Below, one piece after another: positions 19,457-27,622 of a stretch of DNA of 64,000 nucleotides. Both the position numbers and the translations under genes were made by a program. The first letter of the stretch is position 1, and each line of letters opens with the position of its first letter. The stretch is from assembly GCF_000423825.1 (NCBI RefSeq), contig NZ_KE384096.1, forward strand, positions 1 to 64,000, given 5' to 3'. The stretch is from Thermithiobacillus tepidarius DSM 3134. GTDB taxonomy: Bacteria > Pseudomonadota > Gammaproteobacteria > Acidithiobacillales > Thermithiobacillaceae. The notes beneath the pieces are model-generated. The model saw only the letters and a list, made by a program, of their open reading frames with translations, was not told where the DNA came from and did no database searches.

Positions 19457-20590
19457 ATGATCCTCATTCTTGCGCCCAACATCGATCAAAACAGTCCCGA
19501 ATACCGGCAGCTCATGGACTACGTGAGCAAGCTGCCCAAGATCCAGGCCCGCGTGCACCAGGAGCACGGCGCCCAGCAGGTGCTGACCGAGGTGTACCTG
19601 GTCGGCGATACCGCCTCCCTGTCGGTGGAGGACATGAAGAGCCTGCCTTGCGTGGAGCGGGTGGTGCGCGTGTCCGAGGAGTACCGGGTGCTCGGTCGGC
19701 ACAAGGACGACCAGCGGCCGACCGCCTTCGAGTACAACGGCGTGCGCTTCGGCCAGGACAACCTCAACGTCTTCGCCGGCCTGTGCGCGGTGGACACGCC
19801 CGAGCACGTCGAGCTCATGATGAAGGCCCTGCGCGAGCATGGCCAGGTGTGCACCCGCATGGGCGCCTACAAGCCGCGCACCAATCCCTATTCCTTCCAG
19901 GGCCACGGCAAGGCCTGCCTGCCCTACGTCTTCGAGCTGGCCGGCAAGTACGGCATCCGCGTGATCGCCATGGAGATCACTCACGAGGCGCACGTGGACG
20001 AGATTCGCGAGGCCCTGCGCCAGACCGGTAACCCCACGGGCGTCATGCTGCAGATCGGCACGCGCAATACCCAGAACTTCGAACTGCTGAAGAGCGTCGG
20101 GCGCCAGCGCGAATTTCCGGTGCTGCTCAAGCGCGGCTTCGGCATCACCCTGGAGGAATCCCTCAACGCCGCCGAATACCTGGCCAGCGAGGGCAACACG
20201 CGCGTCATCTTCGGCCTGCGCGGCATGAAGACCAACATGGGTGACCCGCACCGCAACTTCGTGGACTTCGCCCACGTGCCGGTGGTCAAGCGCCTGACGC
20301 GCATGCCGGTGTGCATCGACCCGTCCCACTCGGTGGGCTCCCGCGAGCGCGCGCCGGACGGCATCCTGGACGTCATGCACGTGACCGCCCAGGGCGTGAT
20401 TGCCGGCGCCAACATGATCCTGGTGGACTTCCATCCCAACCCCCAGAAGGCGCTGGTGGACGGCCCGCAGGCACTGCTGCTGGAGGAGCTGCCCCAGTTC
20501 CTGGAGGACGTGGCCATCGCCCGCGCGGCCTACGAGCAGCGGGTCGCCTTGGCGCAGCGCCAGCGGGCGGGGTCGGCGCCGGCGGCATAG
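19457..20590 (+). CDS. 3-deoxy-7-phosphoheptulonate synthase (AroA-beta/KDPGal type)
   Basis: DAHP synthase condenses phosphoenolpyruvate with erythrose 4-phosphate, the first step of the shikimate pathway. The 377-residue product has a regulatory-type N-terminal domain (residues 1-90) ahead of the barrel. Barrel landmarks include RMGAYKPRTNPYSFQGHG, LQIGTRNTQNFELLKSVG, FPVLLKRGFG, IFGLRGMKT and CIDPSHSVGSRE. This places it with the type I-beta enzymes. The allosteric effector cannot be read from sequence. It stands alone between patatin and the intergenic repeats. Confidence 0.9.
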   Translation: MILILAPNIDQNSPEYRQLMDYVSKLPKIQARVHQEHGAQQVLTEVYLVGDTASLSVEDMKSLPCVERVVRVSEEYRVLGRHKDDQRPTAFEYNGVRFGQDNLNVFAGLCAVDTPEHVELMMKALREHGQVCTRMGAYKPRTNPYSFQGHGKACLPYVFELAGKYGIRVIAMEITHEAHVDEIREALRQTGNPTGVMLQIGTRNTQNFELLKSVGRQREFPVLLKRGFGITLEESLNAAEYLASEGNTRVIFGLRGMKTNMGDPHRNFVDFAHVPVVKRLTRMPVCIDPSHSVGSRERAPDGILDVMHVTAQGVIAGANMILVDFHPNPQKALVDGPQALLLEELPQFLEDVAIARAAYEQRVALAQRQRAGSAPAA

Positions 20591-20644
20591 CGCTGCCGGC
20601 GGGACCCGCAGTGTGGCGGGGAACGGCCGCCGCGGGGGAGTGAT

Positions 20645-20822
20645 GATCGCGAGCAAGCTCGCTCCTACATAGCTGCGCGCCAGCTGGCGATGGTGGCTTT
20701 CCCCGGCAATGCTCCTCTCCCGACGGGAGCGGGCCGGGTGAGGGGGGAATAGGGCGCCTGCCCGGGCATTGTCCCGGAGCACGTGGCCGTCGCCGGCTGT
20801 GGGAGCGGGCTTGCCCGCGATC
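20645..20822. repeat. REP copies and a second palindromic repeat
   Basis: GATCGCGAGCAAGCTCGCTC at 20645-20664 and GTGGGAGCGGGCTTGCCCGC at 20799-20818 are inward-facing REP units. Between them, about 20709-20745, lies CTCCCGACGGGAGCGGGCCG followed by GGTGAGGGG. This second palindromic family is seen again near 23230, 37506, 43372 and 50796. No gene is present in this 260-base gap. Confidence 0.85.
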
Positions 20823-20850
20823 ATCACGGCACGTGGCGCCGCCACCGCGC

Positions 20851-21582
20851 TCACATGCTGGCGTAATCCTCGACGAGCTTGTAGCCGCTGCCGTGCACCG
20901 TGAGCAGGTAGCGGGGGTTGGCCGGGTCCGGCTCGATCTTCTTGCGCAGGCGCAGGATGAAGTTGTCCACGGTGCGGGTCATGATCTCGCGCTGGTGCCC
21001 CCAGATATCCATCAGGAGCTGATCGCGCGACACCACCTGGCCGGCGTGTTCGACCAGGTATTTCAAGAGCTCGAACTCGCGGGCGCTGGCTTCCAGCTCC
21101 CGGTCGCCGCGCCGGATCTGCTGGCGCCGGAAATCCACCTCGCAGGCGCCGACGCGGATGGTTTTCACGGTCGGGGCGGCCGGGCGGGCGCGGCGCAGCT
21201 GCGCGTGGATGCGCGCCAGCAGTTCGCGCAGGCCGAAGGGCTTGACCACGTAATCATCGGCGCCCATTTCCAGGCCCAGCACCTTGTCGATCTCCTGGCC
21301 CTTGGCGGTGAGCATGATCACCGGCATTTGCAGGCCCTCGGCCCGCAGCGTGCGGCACACATCCAGGCCGTCGCCGTCGGGGAGCATGATATCCAGCAGG
21401 ATCAGGTCGGGCCGCTCGCGCAGGGCGGCCTCCACGCCCGCGCCCGCCGTTTCCGCGCCGAGCACTTCATAGCCCTCCACCTCCAGATTGTCGCGCAGGC
21501 CCATGCGCATGGCCGGATCGTCCTCGATCAGGAGGATGCGCTGCCGGGTCGCGGTTTTGCCCTGCTGAGTGCCGTTTTGCAT
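20851..21582 (-). CDS. OmpR-family response regulator
   Basis: The 243-residue product has an N-terminal receiver (acidic pair at residues 20-22, phosphoacceptor Asp64 in LLDIMLPDGDG, Lys in VVKPFG). A C-terminal winged helix is of OmpR/PhoB type (ASAREFELLKYLVEHAGQVV, DNFILRLRKKIEPDP, GSGYKL). It binds DNA when phosphorylated by the adjacent kinase. The ATG at 21582 shares a TGATG junction with the kinase stop, so the pair is translationally coupled, with the kinase gene first. The stimulus and regulon are not evident. Confidence 0.92.
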   Translation of the reverse strand: MQNGTQQGKTATRQRILLIEDDPAMRMGLRDNLEVEGYEVLGAETAGAGVEAALRERPDLILLDIMLPDGDGLDVCRTLRAEGLQMPVIMLTAKGQEIDKVLGLEMGADDYVVKPFGLRELLARIHAQLRRARPAAPTVKTIRVGACEVDFRRQQIRRGDRELEASAREFELLKYLVEHAGQVVSRDQLLMDIWGHQREIMTRTVDNFILRLRKKIEPDPANPRYLLTVHGSGYKLVEDYASM

Positions 21583-23162
21583 CACGCTTTCCCCTTGTAG
21601 GTCGGAAAACTCACCACCGCCTTGACGCCGCTGCCGCCGGCGGGCTGGTCCAGCACGAAGTGGGCCTGGTGGGCGGCGGCGATCTTTTCCACCAGCGCCA
21701 GGCCCAGCCCGCTGCCGCTGGCCGAGGGCAGGGCCTGGCCGCGGTAGTACGCCTTGCGGATGCGCTGCGCCTCATTGGCGGGTATGCCGGGACCGAAGTC
21801 GATCACCTGCAGTTCTACCCAGTCCGGGTTGCCGTGTAAATGGACTTCCACCGCTTCGCCGCTGGCGGCGTACTTGGCGGCGTTGTCCAGCAGGTTCAGC
21901 AGGATCTGGGTGATGCCGTTGCGGTCGTGGGCCACCGGCGGCAGATTCTCGTCCAGGAAAGTGCGCAGGGAGAGGCGCTTTTCCGCCAGATGGGGCGCGT
22001 AGCGCTCCAGGATGTCCGATATGGTGCGGCGCAGGTCCATGTCCGTCAGCTCGTAGACCTTGGCGCCCATGTCCAGGCGCGAAAAGTCGAGCACGTTGTT
22101 GATCATGCGGGTCAGTCGCTCCGCTTCGCGCAGGATGGTCAGATGGTACTCGTGCACGCGGCTCGGGTCCGTCACCCGCCGCAGGTACAGAGTCTCGGCA
22201 AACATGCGGATCAGCGCCAGCGGCGTCTTCAGTTCGTGGGAAACGTTGGCCACGAACTGCTTGCGCAGGTCGATCAGAGCGTGCTCCTGGCGCAGCTCCC
22301 ACCAGGCGGCCAGCACCGCCATGAGAATCACCAGCAGCACGCCCGCGGATACACCCCAGATGGTCCAGTTCTGGTGCTGGAGCTGGCGGCTGATGCGCTC
22401 GGGATCCGGGGTGTAGACGAGCTGCCAGCCCGGCAGATAGCGGCTCAAAGGAAAGTACAGGGCGTGCGCCAGCGGGCGGCTGCCCGCCGGCTCCAGGCGC
22501 ACCTGGCCGCCCTGTTCCTGGGTGAAGCCGGCCAGCAGCGGGGCCACGTAGCGGGCGGTCAGCACCGGCACATTGAAGCGCAGCACGATGTAGCCGTCCT
22601 CGTGGGTGGGGTCCAGGTCGGCAATGGGTTGGAAGGCAAAAAGGCCGAATTGCCCGCCCACCGGCTCCACGAAGGTGCGGGGCGCGAAGCGGTGCAGGCC
22701 GGCGGCGTGGCCTTGGCGGGGGGTGTATTCCTCCTGTACCCGCTGGGCCAGCCAATCGTCGAAACGGGCCCGCCGGGCCGAGAGCGGCACCGGGAAGCTG
22801 TGCTTCGCCGCGAAATTCTGGTTGAGCAGCAGCACCTGCTCCACGGACAGGAAGTGCTGGCGCATGAGCATGAGCCGTTCGTCGTCCACGTCTTCCAGCG
22901 GCACGTTTTTGAGCACCAGGAAGGGCGCCTGGATGGCGCTGCCCAGCGCCTCTTCCGTGCGGCTGGCCAGCAGGGCCAGGGATTGCTGCTGGTTGGTTTT
23001 GAGGGTCTGTTCGAGCAGGGCGCGCTCGCCGCGCAGCGAATAGATGGTGAAGCCCAGGACTGTCAGAATGGCCAACAGCAGCACCAGCAGGAGCAGAAGA
23101 GGGGAGCGCAGGCGGCTCGGGGACAGGGGCGTGGCTGGCTTCAAAGCATGTGTCCGGGGCAA
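21582..23162 (-). CDS. Membrane sensor histidine kinase, partner of the OmpR-type regulator
   Basis: The product of about 526 residues has a membrane span at about 21-43 and a periplasmic sensor of about 220 residues with no recognised domain. A second span lies at about 268-290. The HisKA domain has His309 in FVANVSHELKTPLALIRMFA and the HATPase has N, G1 and G2 boxes (NLLDNAAKYA, DFGPGIP, GSGLGLALV). No HAMP domain is apparent between span and kinase. The start is uncertain: the first in-frame codon is TTG at 23162, without a good ribosome site. Confidence 0.88.
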   Translation of the reverse strand: MPRTHALKPATPLSPSRLRSPLLLLLVLLLAILTVLGFTIYSLRGERALLEQTLKTNQQQSLALLASRTEEALGSAIQAPFLVLKNVPLEDVDDERLMLMRQHFLSVEQVLLLNQNFAAKHSFPVPLSARRARFDDWLAQRVQEEYTPRQGHAAGLHRFAPRTFVEPVGGQFGLFAFQPIADLDPTHEDGYIVLRFNVPVLTARYVAPLLAGFTQEQGGQVRLEPAGSRPLAHALYFPLSRYLPGWQLVYTPDPERISRQLQHQNWTIWGVSAGVLLVILMAVLAAWWELRQEHALIDLRKQFVANVSHELKTPLALIRMFAETLYLRRVTDPSRVHEYHLTILREAERLTRMINNVLDFSRLDMGAKVYELTDMDLRRTISDILERYAPHLAEKRLSLRTFLDENLPPVAHDRNGITQILLNLLDNAAKYAASGEAVEVHLHGNPDWVELQVIDFGPGIPANEAQRIRKAYYRGQALPSASGSGLGLALVEKIAAAHQAHFVLDQPAGGSGVKAVVSFPTYKGKA

Positions 23163-23315
23163 GGAAAAGCGGCCGTTCCGGGAATTGAGCGGGCTTGCGG
23201 CATTATAAGATCCAATCGGTGCCGGCAGCTACTCCCGACGGGAGCGGGCGGCGCCCCCACAACGCAGACGAGGGGCGCTGACGCCCCCCATCCGCTGCCT
23301 GGTCCGCGAGCGAAC

Positions 23316-23513
23316 TCAGTGCTTGGCGGCCGCCTTGTGGCTGGTCTTCTTATGGCTGGTCTTGTGGTGCACGGCCTTGCCGGCCGGCTTGCTGGCCGCT
23401 TCCTGCTTGGTGGCAGCGCCGCCTTGGGCGCCGGCTTTCGCGGCATCGGCGGCAAAGGCGCCGCTGCTGGCCAGGAACAGACCGCTCAGAGCAATGGCAA
23501 TGACTTTCTTCAT
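23316..23513 (-). CDS. Small exported Lys/His/Ala-rich protein
   Basis: The 65-residue product starts MKKVIAIALSGLFLASSGAF and has a clear signal peptide cut at AFAAD. The mature 43 residues are Ala-, Lys- and His-rich, ending in tandem KTSHKKTSHKAAAKH. Such tails could bind metal, nucleic acid or polyphosphate, but that is inference. AAGGAGA precedes the ATG at 23513. I do not recognise a named family, although similar short secreted proteins occur in other Proteobacteria. Confidence 0.7.
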   Translation of the reverse strand: MKKVIAIALSGLFLASSGAFAADAAKAGAQGGAATKQEAASKPAGKAVHHKTSHKKTSHKAAAKH

Positions 23514-23719
23514 CGTCGTCTTCTCCTTGAAGAGGTGGTGAACGTGTAGCCGAGCTACGGTATTTACTTTATGCTCCCCAGGAAAAAGCGCCATCACACA
23601 CCGGTCAACGAAGGTCAAAGGATGTCAAGGCGGCCGGCGCGCCGGAGACTCGCCGTGGGCGCGCAACTGTGCTTTAATTTGCGCTTTGAACCGTCCCCGT
23701 CGTCACGGAAATCCCATTC

Positions 23720-24940
23720 ATGGCATTGATCGTACAGAAGTTCGGCGGCACCTCCGTGGGCTCGCCGGAGCGCATCCGCAATGTGGCAAACAAGGTCCTG
23801 GCGGAGATGGCCAAGGGCAACCAGGTGGTCGTGGTGGTGTCGGCCATGTCCGGCGAGACCGACCGCCTCATCAAGCTGGCCAGGGAAATGCACGCTCGCC
23901 CGCCGGAGCGAGAGCTCGACATGCTCATTTCCACCGGCGAGCAGGTGACCATCGCGCTGCTGGCCATGGGCCTGGAGAGCCTGGGCCAGCCGGCGCGCTC
24001 CTATACCGGCGGCCAGGTTGCCATCCAGACCGACTCGGTGCATACCAAGGCGCGCATCGTCAGCATCGACGAGCACCGCATCCGCGAGGACCTGGCCGCC
24101 GGGCGCGTGGTGGTGGTGGCGGGCTTCCAGGGCGTGGACGCGGCGGGCAACATCACCACCCTCGGGCGCGGCGGCTCGGACACCACCGCCGTCGCCATCG
24201 CCGCCGCCCTCAAGGCCGACGAGTGCCACATCTACACCGACGTGGACGGCGTCTACACGACCGATCCGCGCATCGAGCCGCGCGCCCGCCGTCTCGACCG
24301 CATCACCTTCGAGGAAATGCTCGAAATGGCCAGCCTCGGTGCCAAGGTCCTGCAGACCCGCTCCGTCGAGTTCGCCGGCAAGTACAACGTCCCCGTGCGC
24401 GTGCTGTCCTCCTTTGCGGAGGGCCCCGGCACGCTGGTTACCTGTGAGGAAGCAGCCATGGAAGAAGCCAAGGTCTCCGGCATCGCCTTCAACCGCAACG
24501 AAGCCAAGATCACCATCGTCGGCGTGCCCGACCGCCCCGGCATCGCCCACAGCATCCTGGGCGCCGTGTCCGCGGCCAGCATCAACGTCGACATGATCAT
24601 CCAGAACGTGAGCGAGCACGGCAAGACCGACTTCACCTTCACCGTAGAGCGCAACGACTTCGACAAGGCCCTGGAAATCGTGCAGAAGATCGGCCGGGAG
24701 CTGGACGCCGAGGCGGTGCAGGGCGACAACCGCATCGTCAAGATCTCCATCGTCGGCGTCGGCATGCGCTCCCACGCCGGCATCGCCGCCACCATGTTCG
24801 AGACCCTGGCGCGCGAGAACATCAATATCCAGATGATCTCCACCTCCGAGATCAAGATCTCCGTCGTGGTCGACGAGAAGTACCTGGAGCTGGCCGTGCG
24901 CGCCCTGCACGAGGCCTTCGGCCTCGACAAGGCGGCCTGA
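23720..24940 (+). CDS. lysC: Aspartate kinase
   Basis: The enzyme phosphorylates aspartate, the committed step toward lysine, threonine and methionine. The 406-residue product has the kinase start VQKFGGTSVGS, the segment STGEQVTIALLAMGLE, GRGGSDTTAVAIAAALKADE and DVDGVYTTDPRI. Two ACT domains follow from about residue 265 (ITIVGVPDRPGIAHSILGAV and ISIVGVGMRSHAGIAATMFE). This is the monofunctional, ACT-regulated class. An internal start with its own ribosome site could also produce the ACT-domain subunit. Downstream is a methyltransferase-like gene one base after its stop, not csrA. Confidence 0.95.
   Translation: MALIVQKFGGTSVGSPERIRNVANKVLAEMAKGNQVVVVVSAMSGETDRLIKLAREMHARPPERELDMLISTGEQVTIALLAMGLESLGQPARSYTGGQVAIQTDSVHTKARIVSIDEHRIREDLAAGRVVVVAGFQGVDAAGNITTLGRGGSDTTAVAIAAALKADECHIYTDVDGVYTTDPRIEPRARRLDRITFEEMLEMASLGAKVLQTRSVEFAGKYNVPVRVLSSFAEGPGTLVTCEEAAMEEAKVSGIAFNRNEAKITIVGVPDRPGIAHSILGAVSAASINVDMIIQNVSEHGKTDFTFTVERNDFDKALEIVQKIGRELDAEAVQGDNRIVKISIVGVGMRSHAGIAATMFETLARENINIQMISTSEIKISVVVDEKYLELAVRALHEAFGLDKAA
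24444..24460 (+). promoter_or_regulatory. Possible internal ribosome site and start for an aspartate kinase beta subunit
   Basis: GAGGA at 24446-24450 stands seven bases before an in-frame ATG at 24458, just ahead of the ACT domains. Initiation here would give a 160-residue protein (MEEAKVSGIAFNRNEAKITI...). In Bacillus and Corynebacterium aspartate kinases the regulatory beta subunit is made in exactly this way. Confidence 0.45.
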
Positions 24941-24941
24941 G

Positions 24942-25592
24942 ATGCCTCAGCGCGATTGGGTTCCTACCGCCGACGGCACCGTCACCCTGCGCGCCGCCAA
25001 CGGCGAGACCTACAACGACCTGGAAGGCGGCGTGCACACCGCCTTCTCGGCCTTTGCCTACGGCGCCTCGCTGCTGATGGCCGGCGAGCGGGTCAGCGTG
25101 CTCGACATCGGCTTCGGGCTCGGCGTGAACGCCGCGGCCGCCTGGGCCACCCTGCGCGACATCGGCGCCCAGCTGGTGCTCACCGCCATCGAGCCCGATC
25201 CGGAGATCCTGGACTGCTTCGGCGACTGGCCCGCGCCCTTCACCCTGCGCGAGCCGCGCGAGGACATGGCCAAGGCCATGCGCGGCCAGCCGGTCAAGAA
25301 CCTGGAAATGCGCCTGCTGAAGGAAACGCTGCAGGACGCCGGCAGCGCCATCTCCGCCGGCTACCACGCCATCTTCTTCGACCCCTGGAGCCCCGCCGTC
25401 CAGCCCGAGCTCTGGCAGCCCGAGCTGCTGGCCGACCTCTACAAGCGCCTGCGCCCCGGCGGCCACCTGGTCGCCCGCAGCTACGGCACCGAGCCGCTGG
25501 CGCCCTTCACGGCGGCCGGCCTGGACGCCGAGCTGCTGCGCTGGCCCGGCGGGCGCGCCGAGAGCGTGCGGGTGAGCAAGCCCAAGCCCTAA
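24942..25592 (+). CDS. MnmD-like SAM-dependent methyltransferase
   Basis: The 216-residue product resembles the methyltransferase half of MnmC (MnmD). It starts with a DGTVTLRAANGETYNDLEGG segment containing the typical ...N-D...GG pattern. It has a SAM motif LDIGFGLGVNAAAAW and ends with a DPWSPAVQPELWQPELLADL motif. MnmD methylates the wobble uridine side chain of certain tRNAs, but the oxidase half of MnmC is absent here, so the exact substrate is open. It starts one base after lysC and lies directly before the tRNA genes. In many Gammaproteobacteria csrA occupies this place. Confidence 0.75.
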   Translation: MPQRDWVPTADGTVTLRAANGETYNDLEGGVHTAFSAFAYGASLLMAGERVSVLDIGFGLGVNAAAAWATLRDIGAQLVLTAIEPDPEILDCFGDWPAPFTLREPREDMAKAMRGQPVKNLEMRLLKETLQDAGSAISAGYHAIFFDPWSPAVQPELWQPELLADLYKRLRPGGHLVARSYGTEPLAPFTAAGLDAELLRWPGGRAESVRVSKPKP

Positions 25593-25662
25593 GCGGTAGC
25601 ATTTGCCGGCCGGCGGTGCTAGAATGCTGGCGGTCGCCGTGATCAGCGGCCCGTTGGTACCC

Positions 25663-25755
25663 GGAGAGATGGCCGAGTGGCTGAAGGCGCTCCCCTGCTA
25701 AGGGAGTATGGGGTCAAAAGCTCCATCGAGGGTTCGAATCCCTCTCTCTCCGCCA
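25663..25755 (+). tRNA. tRNA-Ser (GCU)
   Basis: The 93-base sequence has acceptor arms GGAGAGA/TCTCTCC, discriminator G and an encoded CCA. The anticodon loop CTGCTAA gives GCU, the serine anticodon for AGC/AGU. The long variable arm is typical of tRNA-Ser, and the T loop is GGTTCGAATCC. Confidence 0.95.
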
Positions 25756-25801
25756 TTCATCTTGACAGTTCGCCCAGATTCACTAAAATACACCGTCTCA
25801 C

Positions 25802-25878
25802 GCGCTCGTAGCTCAGCCGGATAGAGCAACTGACTACGAATCAGTAGGTCGGGAGTTCGAATCTCTCCGAGCGCGCCA
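25802..25878 (+). tRNA. tRNA-Arg (ACG)
   Basis: The 77-base sequence has acceptor arms GCGCTCG/CGAGCGC, discriminator G and an encoded CCA. The anticodon loop CTACGAA gives ACG, normally modified to ICG for CGU/CGC/CGA. It stands 46 bases after tRNA-Ser and is followed by a terminator. The accessory region to 37 kb starts after it, but no integrase gene was found. Confidence 0.95.
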
Positions 25879-25883
25879 TACAC

Positions 25884-25912
25884 AAAGCCGATCTCAACGA
25901 GATCGGCTTTTT
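25884..25912 (+). terminator. Terminator after the tRNA pair
   Basis: AAAGCCGATCTC and GAGATCGGCTTT form a perfect 12-base-pair stem with a three-base loop, and the run continues into TTTTT. It ends the lysC/tRNA transcription unit. Confidence 0.93.
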
Positions 25913-26106
25913 CATTTGCATCACTCGATCCAGTCTGTCTCACTCAGCGGCCCTAAGCGGTCCGGATTAGGCAGGCAACCGCGCCGCGCGAAGCTTGGCG
26001 ACGCTCGTGGCCCTTGCCCGGGCGTTTCCGCCACCGCGATTCACAGTGGGCCGGCAGCGCAGATGTCCGTTGCCCGTGCGGGTATCTGCCGGGCTCCGCC
26101 GCCTAG

Positions 26107-26637
26107 CTACCGCTGCTGAGCGGGAGGGAGCGGGGCGGGCACCCGGTTGCGGATGGGTTTGAGCGTCTGCAGATACGCGAAGATCGCCTTCAGATCGTCG
26201 TCCGTCAGCTTGGCGTAGTTGAACCAGGGCATCGGCGGAAGCAGGGGGCGTCCCGTCCCGCGGCGCTTGCCGTTGCGCATGGTCTTGATGAACTCCTCTG
26301 CCGTCCACTGGCCCAAGCCGGTGTCCTTGTCGGGCGTGAGGTTGGAGGCAAAGCTGGTGCCCCACGGCCCCACCCAAGCGGTCAGGTCGCCCGTGCCCAG
26401 GATCCATGGGCCGCTGTTGCCGGGCTTGGGTGGCAGCTTGGCCTTTTCCGGGTGGCCGGACAAAGACAGCGCGGGATTGGGCTGCATGCCGCTGAGCTTC
26501 GGCGCATGGCAATCGGCGCAGCCAATGGACTGGACCAGGTACTCCCCGCGTTTGACGACATCCGTTGGCGCCGCCCACGCGCCGCCGGCGCCGAGACATA
26601 AAAATAGAATGGTGCCCAGCTTCGCAGAGCCGTTCAT
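26107..26637 (-). CDS. Exported c-type cytochrome
   Basis: The 176-residue product has a signal peptide (residues 1-23, ending GGAWA) and one haem-binding CADCH at residues 40-44. The C-terminal part has PPMPWFNYAKLTDDDLKAIF and AYLQTLKP, as in the class I cytochrome c fold of alcohol/aldehyde dehydrogenase subunits. A second haem is not evident. It would carry electrons in the periplasm. GGAGG precedes the ATG at 26637; the longer frame to 26808 is rejected. No redox partner gene is near. Confidence 0.85.
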   Translation of the reverse strand: MNGSAKLGTILFLCLGAGGAWAAPTDVVKRGEYLVQSIGCADCHAPKLSGMQPNPALSLSGHPEKAKLPPKPGNSGPWILGTGDLTAWVGPWGTSFASNLTPDKDTGLGQWTAEEFIKTMRNGKRRGTGRPLLPPMPWFNYAKLTDDDLKAIFAYLQTLKPIRNRVPAPLPPAQQR

Positions 26638-26740
26638 GCGCGCCTCCTGCCGTTTTAGGAGCCTCATTCGACTGTAGGAGCCCGCGCGGCTTGTGCAATC
26701 CGACCTTCGGCACTTTGGCCGATGGGTCGATCCGGGTGCT

Positions 26741-27583
26741 TTATTCGATTGCCGTGGTGCCCCGGCAAGCGGGAAATGCCGAGCAGCCCCAGAACGCCCG
26801 GCCCGCATTGCCGCCCTGCCTAGCCGTGCGCCGGACCATGGCAGCGCCGCAGCGGGGACAGGCGGGGGCCGCAGGTGCTTGAGACGCGGCGGGGGTGGAG
26901 GCCTGGGTCATGCCGGCGCTTTTCGCGCCCTGGATCATGGCCAGCAACTGCTCGCCTTCGATCAGCTCGATGTTCCGCCCTTGGGCGAAGGCTCGCGCAT
27001 CCGCCGTGAAGCGCCCGGCCGTCACCACAAAGCCGCCAGTCGCGCCCCGGGCCGCCATGACGCCATACAGCGCGCGCACGACATCCACTCCAACCTTGAG
27101 CGCCTTCCATTGCTTGCACTTCACCAGGTAAAGCTCGCCGCCCTTGCGCAAGACTAGGTCCACGCCGCCATCCGGGCCATGGCCGCCGGTCTCGACCACA
27201 CCGTAACCCTTGCGCCGGCAGGCCTCGCCGACCAGCATTTCAAACTCCCGCCAGTTCATGTCCAGCAGAGCGCTCTGCTGGCCGCGGGCCCGGGTTTGCT
27301 CGACCAGTTGGCCACGTTGGCGCTGTTTGAGCGCCGACAAGACCGCGCCGATCAGAAAGGCGGCGGGGAGCAGGTACTGGCCGAACTGGGCCAGGGCCCT
27401 GATGAGTTGCGCGCCGGCCATGCTGCCGAGCTATTCTATATTGGCGGCCGTGGCTAGCTCGCGGGTCGCCATGGGATGCAGGAGCAGATAAGCGGCCCCC
27501 GCCAGCGCCACCCCCATCCACCAGGGCAGAGTGGCGGCTATCTCGATCAAATCATTAAAACCACTCTTTTTCCGGCATGCCAT
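26741..27583 (-). pseudogene. Mrr-like restriction endonuclease split by an in-frame TAG
   Basis: Two pieces lie in one frame. The first is a 50-residue segment starting MACRKKSGFNDLIEIAATLP with GAGGAGGAAA before its ATG at 27583. Then TAG occurs at 27433-27431, and the rest from the ATG at 27421 gives 226 residues. The whole is 280 codons: two hydrophobic spans, then a PD-(D/E)xK Mrr domain (HGPDGGVDLVLRKGGELYLV with catalytic CKQWK), then a C-terminal zinc ribbon with CPRCG and CSAFPAC. As far as I recall, homologues carry the N-terminal membrane segment in one chain. The stop is a nonsense mutation, a readthrough site or a sequencing error; the second part could be translated separately. 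Confidence 0.75.
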
Positions 27584-27622
27584 CTTTCCTCCTCATTGTT
27601 GTTTTAATTTGGCGAGAGACTT

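Noticed and set aside
25802-26106. tRNA-Arg 3' end as attachment site for the 26-37 kb region
   Set aside because: No integrase gene and no repeat of the tRNA end were recognised in the window.
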